Shown one piece after another: positions 25,267 through 34,535 of a stretch of DNA of 64,000 nt. Source of the DNA: Mycolicibacter sp. MU0102 (GTDB taxonomy: Bacteria; Actinomycetota; Actinomycetes; Mycobacteriales; Mycobacteriaceae); the NCBI RefSeq assembly GCF_963378105.1, contig NZ_OY726398.1:3658001-3722000 (forward strand). Direction: 5' to 3'. Within the stretch, counting starts at the first letter, position 1. Every line of letters starts with the position of its first letter. Below the pieces are notes generated by a model that was given only the letters and a program-made list of their open reading frames with translations, ran no database searches and was not told the DNA's origin. The position numbers and the translations under genes are program-made.

Positions 25267-28200
25267 TCAGCTCGGGGGAATGACCCCGCCACCCTTGCCA
25301 CCCTCACCGGGCTGTCCAGGCGGGCCCGCCGTGCCGCCGCCGGCAGCCGCACCGCCACCGCCGGCCGGGCCACCTGGCCCGGCGGCTCCAGGACCACCCG
25401 GGGTGCCGTCGGCACCGTTGCCGCCGTCTTGACCTGCAGTGCCGTTGGGGTTGTTGGCCGCACCGCCCTTACCACCGAGGTTGCCGCCGGCCGCGTTTCC
25501 GCCGCTGCCGCCGTTACCGCCGCTGCCGCCGTTACCGCCGGCGCCACCGTTGGGGTTCGTCGCGCTGCCGTTGCCGCCGCTGGCACCGGCACCACCGGCA
25601 CCACCGTCGCCGCCCCTGCTGCCGTTGCCGCCGGCACCACCCTGACCGCCGTTACCGCCGTTACCGGAGTTGCTGCCGCCGAGGCCGCCGTCGCCGCCCT
25701 TGCCGCCGTAGCCACCGTCGGCGCCGTTAGAGCCGTTGCCGCCGGTACCACCGGTGCCGCCGGCACCCGCCGACTGGCCAGGCGTATTGCCGGCGTCGGC
25801 GCCGGTCCCACCGGTGCCGCCGTTGCCGCCCTTGCCGCCGATTCCGGTGCCGTTGCTGCCGGTACCGCCGGTGCCGCCGTTGGGGTTGCCGGACTGATCG
25901 CCGTTGGTGCCCGTCGACCCGGTCCCGCCGGTCGTGCCGGGGCCGGTCGGGGCATTGGCGCCCTTACCAGCGTCACCGCCGTTACCGCCGTTTCCGTCAG
26001 CGCCGGCGTTGCCGCCCTTGCCGCCGTTGCCGCCGTACTGGCCGGTGCTGGTCGCGTCGGCACCCTTGCCGCCGTTCCCACCGTTACCGCCGGTTCCGGT
26101 CGACCCGGCCTTGCCGTCCGCGGCCTGGCTTCCGTCACCGCCGGTACCGCCCGTTCCGGCGGTCCCCGCGCTACCGCGGTCACCGCCGTCGCCGCCGTTG
26201 CCGCCGTGACCGCCGTGCGCACCGGTTCCGGTGGTGTTGGTCTGCGCCCCGTCGCCGCCGTTACCGCCGTTACCGGCATTGCCGGCGTTACCGGCATTGC
26301 CGCCCTTGCCACCAGCACCGGCGGAGCCGCTGCCATTGGCTCCGGTACCGGCCACGCCACCGTTGCCGCCGGCAGCACCGTTGCCACCGTTACCGCCGCT
26401 GCTGGCGTCGCCGCCCGCCGCGCCGTCGGGGTTCACACCGGAGCCGTTGCCGCCGGTGGTGCCGTTACTGCCGTGGCCGCCGTTGCCGCCGTTGCCACCG
26501 GCACCGCCGGCGCCACCGTTGCCGCCGACACCGGAGTTGGTGCCGCCGAGACCGCCCGCACCACCGTTGCCGCCGGCGGTGCCGTTGCCGCCGTTGGTGC
26601 CGTCGATGCTCGGGTCCGTGGAGTTGGTGCCGTTGGCGCCGTTGAAGCCGGTGCCGCCCGCGCCGCCGTTGCCACCGCGGCCATCGGGGCCGGCATTGCC
26701 GCCCTTGCCGCCGTCGCCGCCGGTCTGGTTCGCGTTGGTTGCCGAGCCGCCCTTGCCGCCGGCACCGCCGTCGCCGCCGGTGGCGTTGGCACCCGTGGAA
26801 CCGTTGGCCGCCTGCGTGGTTCCGTCGCCGCTGGTGCCGCCCTGGCCGCCGGCTCCGGCCGTGCCGCGCACGCCGCCGTCGCCGCCGTCGCCACCGTTTC
26901 CGGCTTCCGTACCGACACCGCCGCCTAGGCCGGCGCCACCTGCGCCGCCGTTGCCGGCGTTACCGGCGTTGCCGCCCGCGCCGCCGATACCGCCATCGCC
27001 GGCATGCCCGTCTTTGCCGTCGGTGGCAGTGCCGCCGACGCCACCGTTGCCGCCGCTGCCGCCGGTGCCGCCGACACCGCCGTTACCGGCGTCGCCGCCG
27101 TCCGTACCGTTGCCGCCGGGCAGGGTGGCGTCGATACCGGCGGTGCCGTTGGCGCCGCTTCCGCCGATGCCGCCGACGCCACCGGCCCCGCCGACACCGC
27201 CGTTGCCGGCGTCACCGGAAGTGGTACCGCCCGCGCCGCCGGCGCCGCCATTGCCGCCCTGGCCGCCATCGCCGCCCAGGGTGCCGTTGCCGTTGCTGTC
27301 GGTCACGCCAGCCAGGCCGTTGGCGCCGGTACCGCCCGCGCCGCCGTCACCACCGGTGCCGATGGCCCCGGCGTTGCCGCCAGCACCGCCGTTGCCGCCG
27401 TTGGTTCCCGGAGCGGTGGCGTCGAAGCCGCGACCGCCGGTACCGCCATTACCGCCTGCGGTGGCGTCCGCTCCGGCAACGCCGTCAGTTCCGGCGGTAC
27501 CGCCGCTGCCGCCGGTGCCGGCTCCGGCACCGGTGCCGCCCAGACCGGCCGCACCGCGGTTGCCGCCGTCGCCGCCCTTACCGCCGTCGGGATTGTCGGC
27601 GTCGCCGGCGGCACCGGTTCCGCCGTTGCCGGCGTTGCCGGCGTTTCCGCCATCGCCGGCGTTCCCACCGTCACCGTTGCTGCCGCCGTTGCCGTTGGTC
27701 GCGGTACCGGCATTGCCGCCCACGCCGCCATTGCCGCCCACGCCGCCGTTACCGCCATCGCCGGCGTTACCGCCCGCGCCGTCGTCGACGCCGGCCACCC
27801 CGGTTGCTCCGTCTTGGCCGGTACCACCGCTGCCGCCCGTTGCGCCGTCACCGCCGTTGCCGCCGTTGCCGGCGTTACCGGCCTGAGCGCCACCGCTACC
27901 GCCCGCGCCACCGGCACCACCGCTACCGCCGGCGCCGCCGATGCCACCGGATGCGCCCGGCACGTCGCCGTCGGCACCGACTGCGCCCAGCGCACCGCTA
28001 CCGCCGGCTGCGCCGTTGCCGCCGTTGCCGATCAGGCCACCGTGGCCGCCGGCGCCGCCGGCGCCGCCGTCGGCGCCCGGGACGGCGTCCGGGTCGGCCG
28101 AGGCGTCATAACCCGCGCCGCCGTTACCGCCGTTGCCGTGAATGCCGGTGACTCCGGTCCCGGCCACACCGTCGAGACCGTTGACGCCGCTGGCCGGGTT

Positions 28201-30246
28201 GCCGCCGGTGCCGTGCACACCGGCGACGCCGGCGTTGCCCGCCGTACCGGGGTCGCCACCGTTGCCGCCCTTGCCGCCGTTGGGGTTTGCGGCGTTGCCG
28301 GCCGCGCCGTTGCCACCGTTGCCGGGGGTGTTGGCGTTGCCGCCGCTGCCGGCGTCGCCGCCGTTGCCGTTGAGGCCGACCACGCCGTTGTAGACGACGC
28401 CCGCGTTGCCACCGTTACCGCCGGCGCCACCGTCACCTCCGCTGCCGCCGCGGCCACCGTCCTGGCCGTCCTGGCCGGGGAGGATTCCGTCCGCGCCGTT
28501 GGCGCCGGCCCCGCCGCCGCCGCCGTCCGCGCCGTTGCCGCCGTTGCCGCCGTTGCCGGAGTTGCCGGCGTCGCGTCCGCCGTCACCGCCGTGTCCGCCT
28601 TGTCCGCCGTAACCGCCGACCTTGCCGTCCACACCGGCGTCGCCGGGGTTGGCGCCGTCGGCACCGGCGGCGCTGCCGCCGCCATGGCCGCCGTTACCTC
28701 CGTTGCCGCCGTCGCCGATTCGCCCTGCGGCGCCACCGCTTCCGGCGGCACCACCGTTCTGGCCCTGGCCGTCGGCCAGCACGCCGCCGTTGCCGCCATT
28801 GCCGCCGTGACCGCCGTTGCCACCACTGATGGCCACCGCGCCGTCCGCACCGGAGGCGGCCCGAGTGCCGTCGCTGTTGAGGCCACCGAGCCCGGCGATG
28901 CCGACGATGCCGCGGTCACCGCCGGCCCCACCGTTACCGCCGTCACCGGCGGACAGGCCGGTTCCGTCGTTGCCGCCATTACCACCGTTGCCGCCGTTAC
29001 CGGCATTGCCGGCGTCGCCGGCGCTGCCGCCGGCCCCGGCCGCGCCCGCAGCGCCAGCGGGGTGGATGCCGAGGAAGCCGCCCGCACCGCCCTTACCGGC
29101 ATTTCCACCGGCGCCGCCGTTGCCGCCGTTACCACCGTTACCGGCGTCCATGCCGTCTTGTCCGGGCAGGCCGCTGCTGACGCCGGCGCCACCGGCATTG
29201 GTGCCGTGCAGACCGTTCTGGCCATCACCACCGGCGCCACCGTCGCCGCCGATGCCACCGTTGCCGCCGTTGCCCGCGGCACCGAACAACAGGCCCGCCC
29301 GGCCGCCGGTACCACCGTTGCCGCCGATACCGCCGAAGCCGCCGTGATCACCGCTCGCCCCGAACGTGGCTCCGTCCGCGCCGTCGCCCCCGAAGCCACC
29401 GGCGCCACCCGCACCGCCGGCACCGCCGTTGCCGATGAAGATGGCCGCACCACCAGCGCCACCGAAACCACCAGCGCCGCCGCCGATTCCACCGAGGCCA
29501 CCGGCGCCGCCGAAGCCGCCGTTGCCCAGCAGCCAGCCGCCGGCGCCACCGTCCCCGCCGTTACCGGCGTCGCCACCGGCAATGCCATCGAGTCCGGCGC
29601 CACCGGCGCCGCCATTGCCGATCAGTCCGGCGGCTCCACCGATCCCACCGTCAGCGTTGATGGCGTTACCGGCCACCCCGGCGCCACCGTCGCCGAACAG
29701 GAATCCACCGTCACCGAGGTTGCCGAAAAGGCCCGAGCTGCCCAGCAGCGAGTCGTTGACCCCGTCGAAGCCATCGATGCCGTTGCCGATCAGCACCCGG
29801 CCGAACAGGTCGACGAAGGGCTGGTTGACGAGGTTGAGCAGCGGTTCGGCGTAGCCCATCAGGTCTTGACTGACCGCGTACAAGGGCAGATAGATGTAGT
29901 TCTGGAATCCCGTGTAGAGCACGTGGTCCATCTCCGCCAGCCATGGGCCCAACGGCTGCGTGGGGTCGAAGGCGAAGATGCTGGAGTCGAACGCGGCACC
30001 CGCATCGAGGCCGGCGAAATAGTCATCCGACGATCCGGTGAACCACAGACCCGAGTCGGCCGACCAGGAGTCGAACATCTCCAGGATCGGCTGCATGATC
30101 AGGTCGTCGAAGTCCGCACGGGCGGACGGAGCGGTTGCCACCGGGCCCACCCCGAAAGCCAGGAACGCGCCGACTGCGCTTCCGGCGCCGGCCACCCGCC
30201 GGCCGCCACCACGGGCACTTTGCCGACGGTCACGACTCTTTTTCAT
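25267..30246 (-). CDS. PGRS-type glycine-rich exported protein lacking a PE domain
   Basis: About 1,659 residues. From roughly residue 180 onward it is almost wholly GGxGGx repeats (GNGGNGGAGG, GGDGGAGG and similar), the PGRS pattern. The N-terminus is not a PE domain. It begins MKKSRDRRQSARGGGRRVAG, continues with a hydrophobic Ala/Gly stretch and an ARAD-like cleavage site, then a non-repetitive region (about 45-175, including WFTGSSDDYFAGLDAGAAF). This is the 'PGRS repeat-containing protein' type of non-tuberculous mycobacteria. I chose the ATG at 30246 because it begins the signal peptide; an upstream GTG at 30279 adds ten residues. Function unknown; cell-surface or secreted. Confidence 0.85.
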   Translation of the reverse strand: MKKSRDRRQSARGGGRRVAGAGSAVGAFLAFGVGPVATAPSARADFDDLIMQPILEMFDSWSADSGLWFTGSSDDYFAGLDAGAAFDSSIFAFDPTQPLGPWLAEMDHVLYTGFQNYIYLPLYAVSQDLMGYAEPLLNLVNQPFVDLFGRVLIGNGIDGFDGVNDSLLGSSGLFGNLGDGGFLFGDGGAGVAGNAINADGGIGGAAGLIGNGGAGGAGLDGIAGGDAGNGGDGGAGGWLLGNGGFGGAGGLGGIGGGAGGFGGAGGAAIFIGNGGAGGAGGAGGFGGDGADGATFGASGDHGGFGGIGGNGGTGGRAGLLFGAAGNGGNGGIGGDGGAGGDGQNGLHGTNAGGAGVSSGLPGQDGMDAGNGGNGGNGGAGGNAGKGGAGGFLGIHPAGAAGAAGAGGSAGDAGNAGNGGNGGNGGNDGTGLSAGDGGNGGAGGDRGIVGIAGLGGLNSDGTRAASGADGAVAISGGNGGHGGNGGNGGVLADGQGQNGGAAGSGGAAGRIGDGGNGGNGGHGGGSAAGADGANPGDAGVDGKVGGYGGQGGHGGDGGRDAGNSGNGGNGGNGADGGGGGAGANGADGILPGQDGQDGGRGGSGGDGGAGGNGGNAGVVYNGVVGLNGNGGDAGSGGNANTPGNGGNGAAGNAANPNGGKGGNGGDPGTAGNAGVAGVHGTGGNPASGVNGLDGVAGTGVTGIHGNGGNGGAGYDASADPDAVPGADGGAGGAGGHGGLIGNGGNGAAGGSGALGAVGADGDVPGASGGIGGAGGSGGAGGAGGSGGAQAGNAGNGGNGGDGATGGSGGTGQDGATGVAGVDDGAGGNAGDGGNGGVGGNGGVGGNAGTATNGNGGSNGDGGNAGDGGNAGNAGNGGTGAAGDADNPDGGKGGDGGNRGAAGLGGTGAGAGTGGSGGTAGTDGVAGADATAGGNGGTGGRGFDATAPGTNGGNGGAGGNAGAIGTGGDGGAGGTGANGLAGVTDSNGNGTLGGDGGQGGNGGAGGAGGTTSGDAGNGGVGGAGGVGGIGGSGANGTAGIDATLPGGNGTDGGDAGNGGVGGTGGSGGNGGVGGTATDGKDGHAGDGGIGGAGGNAGNAGNGGAGGAGLGGGVGTEAGNGGDGGDGGVRGTAGAGGQGGTSGDGTTQAANGSTGANATGGDGGAGGKGGSATNANQTGGDGGKGGNAGPDGRGGNGGAGGTGFNGANGTNSTDPSIDGTNGGNGTAGGNGGAGGLGGTNSGVGGNGGAGGAGGNGGNGGHGSNGTTGGNGSGVNPDGAAGGDASSGGNGGNGAAGGNGGVAGTGANGSGSAGAGGKGGNAGNAGNAGNGGNGGDGAQTNTTGTGAHGGHGGNGGDGGDRGSAGTAGTGGTGGDGSQAADGKAGSTGTGGNGGNGGKGADATSTGQYGGNGGKGGNAGADGNGGNGGDAGKGANAPTGPGTTGGTGSTGTNGDQSGNPNGGTGGTGSNGTGIGGKGGNGGTGGTGADAGNTPGQSAGAGGTGGTGGNGSNGADGGYGGKGGDGGLGGSNSGNGGNGGQGGAGGNGSRGGDGGAGGAGASGGNGSATNPNGGAGGNGGSGGNGGSGGNAAGGNLGGKGGAANNPNGTAGQDGGNGADGTPGGPGAAGPGGPAGGGGAAAGGGTAGPPGQPGEGGKGGGVIPPS

Positions 30247-30642
30247 GCCGAATCTCCCAATTTCTGAATTCGTTACCAAATGAATCGCCGGTTCGACGCG
30301 AATCCGCGAACCGCAATGCGATTTACCTGTGCCGCAAGGTAGCCGAGTTTGAGGTCACCGACGACTTGAAAATTAGGTATTTGCAGTGCCTCGTGCCGCG
30401 ATAAACCCTGATTGACCTGAGAATTAGCCGAAATTGAGAGGTGCGCCATATGGGCGAAATCATGATTTGCTTACGGCTGTGACTGCCGCCACGCATTAGG
30501 TAATATTGCCTAGTCAACACCCATATTGAAATAGCGAAACCCTTGAAAAATGACTAATGGCCCTATCGGACGATCGCATGCATCGAAAATGGCAGCCCCT
30601 GGGGCCAGTTGCGGGACGGCAACGAGGGCACCGGCCCGACGC
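30247..30642. promoter_or_regulatory. AT-rich upstream region of the PGRS gene
   Basis: Nearly 400 bp with clearly lower GC than anything around it, for example ATTGAAATAGCGAAACCCTT and GAAAATTAGGTATTTGCAGT. It must carry the promoter of the PGRS gene on the minus strand. A near-palindrome TAGGTAATATTGCCTA lies at 30497-30512. The composition would attract a nucleoid silencer such as Lsr2, but that is inference. No convincing coding frame was seen. Confidence 0.55.
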
Positions 30643-30948
30643 TTAGCCGCTGACGCTCAGCCCCGCCGCGGCGCTTCGCACGGCGTCCCCGATGACGCCG
30701 ACGGCCTCCTCGGCCAGCGGCCGTGTGGGGTGCAGGCACAAGATGAGCTCGACGGCGCCGCGTGCGCCGAACACCGGCGCAGCGATGGTGGCGACGAAAG
30801 GTTCGCCGGCCGACGTGTCGTCGACAGCCGCACTCGTTGCCGCCGCGGCGAACTCGGCGTGCAGGCGGTTCAGAATCTGTCCCACCTGCGGGGTGCTGCT
30901 GTCATCGGCGATGGGTGACTGACGGGCCCGGTCACCCGAGGGCCCTGG
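30643..30948 (-). pseudogene. Remnant of an IclR-type regulator (effector-domain end only)
   Basis: The frame encodes about 100 residues that look like the C-terminus of an IclR-type ligand domain: VGQILNRLHAEFAAAATSAA, then EPFVATIAAPVFGARGAVEL and ILCLHPTRPLAEEAVG. No helix-turn-helix precedes it. Reading further upstream enters the start of the divergent esterase gene and yields residues unlike any regulator. I read this as a truncated gene. Coordinates of the 5' edge are approximate and a small real protein cannot be ruled out. Confidence 0.4.
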
Positions 30949-31000
30949 CGAAATCGCAATTCGGCAATGGCCGGATGACCGGCAACGGTATAACCACCCC

Positions 31001-32233
31001 ATGGTGCTCAAGGTCAAGGTTCCCCAAGATCTGATCGGCGGAGACGTCGATGCGGGCTACGGCAAGGTCGCCGATGCGTTTCGGGCCAACTTCGCAGCAG
31101 GCCGTGAGGTGGGCGCCGCGGTCTCGGTGTATCGCGACGGCGTCAAAGTCGTTGACCTGTGGGGCGGCTACCGCGATGGAGTTGCGCGTGCGACATGGCA
31201 ACAGGACACCATGGTCAACGTCTTCTCCAGTACCAAGGGCGTGGCGGCCCTGGCCGTGGCACTGGCGGTCTCGCGGGGACTGTTCGGCTACGACGACAAG
31301 GTGGCAACCCACTGGCCGGAGTTCGCCCAGGCCGGCAAGGGTGACGTCACGGTCCGCCAACTGCTGGGCCATCAGGCCGGGCTGAGCTCGCTCAAGCCCG
31401 CACCCATGCTGGCCGATGTCGCCGCCCCGGATCGACTGGCGCCCATGCTCGCCGCGCAGAAACCGCTCTGGGCGCCCGGCACCCGGCACGGCTATCACGC
31501 GATCACGTTGGGCTGGTACGAATCCGAACTCATCCGTCGCACCGACCCCGCGGGTCGCACCCTGGGCCGGTTCTTCGCCGACGAAATCGCTCGGCCACTC
31601 GGGCTGAACCTGCACATCGGCCTGCCGACGTCGGTGACCCGCGATCAGGTGGCGGTGCTGCATCAATGGAAGCGCGCCGAGTCCCTGCTGCACCTCAATG
31701 TGATGCCGGCGGCCCTGGTGGCGGCGTCGTTCAACCCGTTCGGACTGCTGGGACGAGCGAGCTCCCTGCCGCGCGACATCAGACCCTGGGACGGCGACTA
31801 CAACCGCGACGAGGTGCGCGCCGTGGAGATCCCGTCGGCCAACGGGATCGGTTCCGCTTCGGCGATCGCGCGGCTCTACGGCGCCGCGGCAACCGCAGAT
31901 CCGGCGCTGCCGCTAAGCCCCGATGTGCACGACGAACTGACCGCGATGCCGGCACCACCGTCTCGCGGCGAACGCGACAAGGTTCTGGGCGTGGCGGTGG
32001 TGTTCTCGCTGGGGCTGTCCAAGCCGGCCTTCGCCTCCGCCTTCGGATCGTCGGACAGGGCTTATGGCACACCGGGTTTCGGAGGCTCTTTCGGATTCGC
32101 CGACCCCGACACCGGTATCGGCTATTCATATGTGATGAACCGCTTGGGTTTTCACCTCTACAGCGATCCTCGCGAACTCGCGCTGCGTCAGGCCTTGTTC
32201 CGCGACGTACTAGGCGCCCGGCTGCAGTCCTGA
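31001..32233 (+). CDS. Serine beta-lactamase-fold esterase (class C / EstB-like)
   Basis: A 410-residue hydrolase of the penicillin-binding-protein-like family. The nucleophile motif SxxK is S76-S77-T78-K79 in VNVFSSTKGVAAL, and a Tyr-containing second motif lies in RHGYHAITLGWYESEL. The C-terminal GTPGFGGSFGFADP corresponds to the HTG-like strand region. Mycobacteria have many of these (LipD, LipL and others), usually acting as esterases rather than beta-lactamases. No signal peptide, so it is probably cytosolic or membrane-associated. Substrate unknown. Confidence 0.85.
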   Translation: MVLKVKVPQDLIGGDVDAGYGKVADAFRANFAAGREVGAAVSVYRDGVKVVDLWGGYRDGVARATWQQDTMVNVFSSTKGVAALAVALAVSRGLFGYDDKVATHWPEFAQAGKGDVTVRQLLGHQAGLSSLKPAPMLADVAAPDRLAPMLAAQKPLWAPGTRHGYHAITLGWYESELIRRTDPAGRTLGRFFADEIARPLGLNLHIGLPTSVTRDQVAVLHQWKRAESLLHLNVMPAALVAASFNPFGLLGRASSLPRDIRPWDGDYNRDEVRAVEIPSANGIGSASAIARLYGAAATADPALPLSPDVHDELTAMPAPPSRGERDKVLGVAVVFSLGLSKPAFASAFGSSDRAYGTPGFGGSFGFADPDTGIGYSYVMNRLGFHLYSDPRELALRQALFRDVLGARLQS

Positions 32234-32236
32234 CCC

Positions 32237-32542
32237 CTACATGTACTGGGGGCAGTAGTGCGCCGTGGAGATCGCGGCGAACTGGCCGGCCGTCTGAATG
32301 GTGAAGCCCGGGTTGGTGGTCTGCACCGCCACGACGGTGTCCATCGGTGACAGTCCCGCGTCCATCAGCTGACATACGGCGTGGCCGGCCGAGACGGTGG
32401 CATCGTCGTTGGCCCGGTGACTCAGTCCGGCACCGTTCAAGGTGGCCAGGAACTGTCCATCGATACCGGTCGGCGCGGCGTTGGCGGGAGCGGCCAGGCC
32501 GACCATCGCGCTCAGACCTGCCAGCAGCAGTAACCGTTTCAT
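32237..32542 (-). CDS. DUF732 exported protein
   Basis: A 101-residue small secreted protein with a signal peptide (MKRLLLLAGLSAMVGLAAPA) and the DUF732 core: DGQFLATLNGAGL, a central GHAVCQLMDAGL and a C-terminal Cys in AHYCPQYM that would pair with the first. This family is common and largely uncharacterised in mycobacteria. An in-frame ATG four codons upstream (32554) is possible. The stop is 3 nt from the converging esterase stop. Confidence 0.85.
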   Translation of the reverse strand: MKRLLLLAGLSAMVGLAAPANAAPTGIDGQFLATLNGAGLSHRANDDATVSAGHAVCQLMDAGLSPMDTVVAVQTTNPGFTIQTAGQFAAISTAHYCPQYM

Positions 32543-32629
32543 GGCTCTAAGCATGGGCGGCGTCGGTTAAAGACGTGTTACCGAGCTTTTACTGCCGCGA
32601 AGAGAATTGTTGATTCGAAGTTACGCGCT

Positions 32630-34402
32630 TTACCAGCGCGACTCCCCCATCCACAGCACGTGCGCACCGTTGATCGAGCGTTCGACCTGGTCGACGACCC
32701 CGGTCAGGGACCGCACCAGCAGGCCGCCGACCGCATCGGACAGCGCAGCCGCTGGTTGCGACGACTGGCGCGGCCGGACGAACTCCCACAACGACGAGCC
32801 GGGGTAGGACACGGTCCGCACCTGCGCGTCCGCGTCGAGCCCGGCCAGCACCTTGGCGCGGCGCACCGCCGTGCGCAGCCCGCCCAGCTCGTCGACCAGC
32901 CCGCGGTCGGCCGCGTCGGCACCGGTCCAGACCCGCCCGCGCGCCACCGCGTCCACCGCATCAGTGGACAGGTTGCGGCCTTGCGCCACCCGCGCCACGA
33001 AGTCGTTGTAGAACAGATCGGCTTCGGTCTCGACCTGCCCCTGCTGCTCGGCGGTGAACGGAGCGTTGATCGACCAGGCGTCGGCGTTGGCCCCGGTACG
33101 CACCGAGTCCGTCCCCACTCCGAGGCGATCCTTGAGCTCACGGGCGACCAGCTTGCCGGTCACCACCCCGATCGATCCGGTGATGGTGGCGGGATTGGCC
33201 ACGATGGTGTCGGTGCCCGCGGAGATGTAGTACCCGCCGGAGGCCGCGACCGCACCCATCGAGGCCACCACCGGCTTGCCCGCTGCCCGGGCCTGCTGCA
33301 CCGCTCGCCAGATGGTTTCGGACCCGGTGACCGAACCACCCGGGCTGTCCACCCGCAGCACGATTGCGGCGACCTCATCATCGGCCGCGGCCTCACGCAG
33401 CGCGGCGGCGATCGTATCGCCACCGACATTGCGGTTGCCCAGCGGCGACAGCTGCGGCCCGCCCGAGCCACTGACGATCGCCCCGGACACCGTCACCACC
33501 GCGACCGCCGGCTTGGGTTTGCGTCCTGGCAGGGTTGGTCCCGACCCGCCGGCCGTGGCGTGGGCATAGCGCCCCAGGAACAGCCGCGGGGGTGCGCCGT
33601 CGTCGTCGGCGTCGGTGGTGTCCTCGGCTCCGGCCAATGCGGCGATCCGGTTGTAGGCCTCGTCGCGGAATCCGATCCGGTCGATCAGGCCCGAGGCCAC
33701 CGCGTCGTCACGCAGCAGCGGTGCTTTGTCGGCCAGACCATCGACGGCATCGGCATCAAGCTTGCGGGACTCGGCGACGGCCGCGCGTACCTGAGCGTGC
33801 AGGCTCTCCACCAACGCGGTGTCGGCCTCACGGTGCGCGTCGGTGTAGGAGTCCTGGGTGAACAGGTTGGCCGCCGACTTATATTCGCCGCGGGCCACGA
33901 ACTGCGCCTCGATGCCGGCCTTGCCCAGCGCACTGCGCAGGAAGGTCGCATTGGTGGCGAAACCGATCAGCCCGACCGTCCCCGACGGCTGCATCCAGAC
34001 CTCGCCGAACGCCGAAGCCAGGTAGTACGACAGCGTGCCCGGGTAGGTTTCGGCCCACGCCAGCGATGGTTTGACGGCGGAGAACTCGGCGATCGCCGCC
34101 CGCAGCTCCTGCACCGGCCCGGCGGCCGCCGACGACAGCTGCACGCGGGCAATCAATCCCGCGACGCGCGGGTCTTCGGCGGCACGGTGGATCGCGGCGA
34201 CCACCTCACGCAGCACCGGCGGCCGGCCACCGGATCGGATCAGGGCCAGCGGGTCGAAAGCCCCGGTCTCGTGGGGCAGCTCCTGCAGGTCGAGTTCGAG
34301 GATGACACCGTCGGGCACGCCGTGGTGCCGGGCGGTGTCGATACGCCGCGCGACGCCGCGCAGGTCGTCCAGGCCGGGCACGCCGGTCAGCAAGGAGAAC
34401 AT
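32630..34402 (-). CDS. sppA: Signal peptide peptidase SppA (protease IV)
   Basis: A 590-residue membrane-associated serine protease (Ser/Lys dyad) that degrades cleaved signal peptides. It is the long, two-domain form. The general-base Lys175 is in ARGEYKSAANLFTQDSYT and the nucleophile Ser388 is in MGAVAASGGYYISAGTD. VDSPGGSVTGSE is the conserved loop of the C-terminal S49 domain. The start at 34402 (MFSLLTGVPGLDD) matches M. tuberculosis SppA, which also follows rplO. It is preceded by the rplO terminator, so expression is probably separate from the ribosomal genes. Confidence 0.94.
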   Translation of the reverse strand: MFSLLTGVPGLDDLRGVARRIDTARHHGVPDGVILELDLQELPHETGAFDPLALIRSGGRPPVLREVVAAIHRAAEDPRVAGLIARVQLSSAAAGPVQELRAAIAEFSAVKPSLAWAETYPGTLSYYLASAFGEVWMQPSGTVGLIGFATNATFLRSALGKAGIEAQFVARGEYKSAANLFTQDSYTDAHREADTALVESLHAQVRAAVAESRKLDADAVDGLADKAPLLRDDAVASGLIDRIGFRDEAYNRIAALAGAEDTTDADDDGAPPRLFLGRYAHATAGGSGPTLPGRKPKPAVAVVTVSGAIVSGSGGPQLSPLGNRNVGGDTIAAALREAAADDEVAAIVLRVDSPGGSVTGSETIWRAVQQARAAGKPVVASMGAVAASGGYYISAGTDTIVANPATITGSIGVVTGKLVARELKDRLGVGTDSVRTGANADAWSINAPFTAEQQGQVETEADLFYNDFVARVAQGRNLSTDAVDAVARGRVWTGADAADRGLVDELGGLRTAVRRAKVLAGLDADAQVRTVSYPGSSLWEFVRPRQSSQPAAALSDAVGGLLVRSLTGVVDQVERSINGAHVLWMGESRW

Positions 34403-34473
34403 GATTTTGAGCCTACCGGCGCCGCCCGACATGACCGGAGCGCACGGCGGGCCGGCGTATCTGCCCCCAGATG

Positions 34474-34511
34474 CAGAATCGCACCCCACCTGCTGGTGGA
34501 GTGCGATTCTG
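34474..34511. terminator. Strong hairpin terminator after rplO
   Basis: CAGAATCGCAC (34474-34484) pairs with GTGCGATTCTG (34501-34511), an 11-bp perfect stem. After one C/A mismatch, CCACC pairs with GGTGG around a TGCT tetraloop. It begins 25 nt past the rplO stop and is the expected end of the spc block. No U tract follows on the minus strand. Confidence 0.85.
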
Positions 34512-34535
34512 TAGCTTCTCGCGGCGGGACAAGCC

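Noticed and set aside
25255..28151. Other long Ala-, Pro- or Arg-rich frames over the PGRS gene
   Set aside because: They are low-complexity shadows of the same repeats in other frames.
25267..29700. Possible CRISPR-like array in the repetitive region
   Set aside because: Repeats are short, degenerate, in a single coding frame, with no regular spacer units and no cas genes.
27004..30267. Rightward open frame of about 1,087 codons antisense to the PGRS gene
   Set aside because: The GGN codon bias of the PGRS repeats leaves other frames free of stops; the product is Ala/Val/Thr repeats with no family resemblance.
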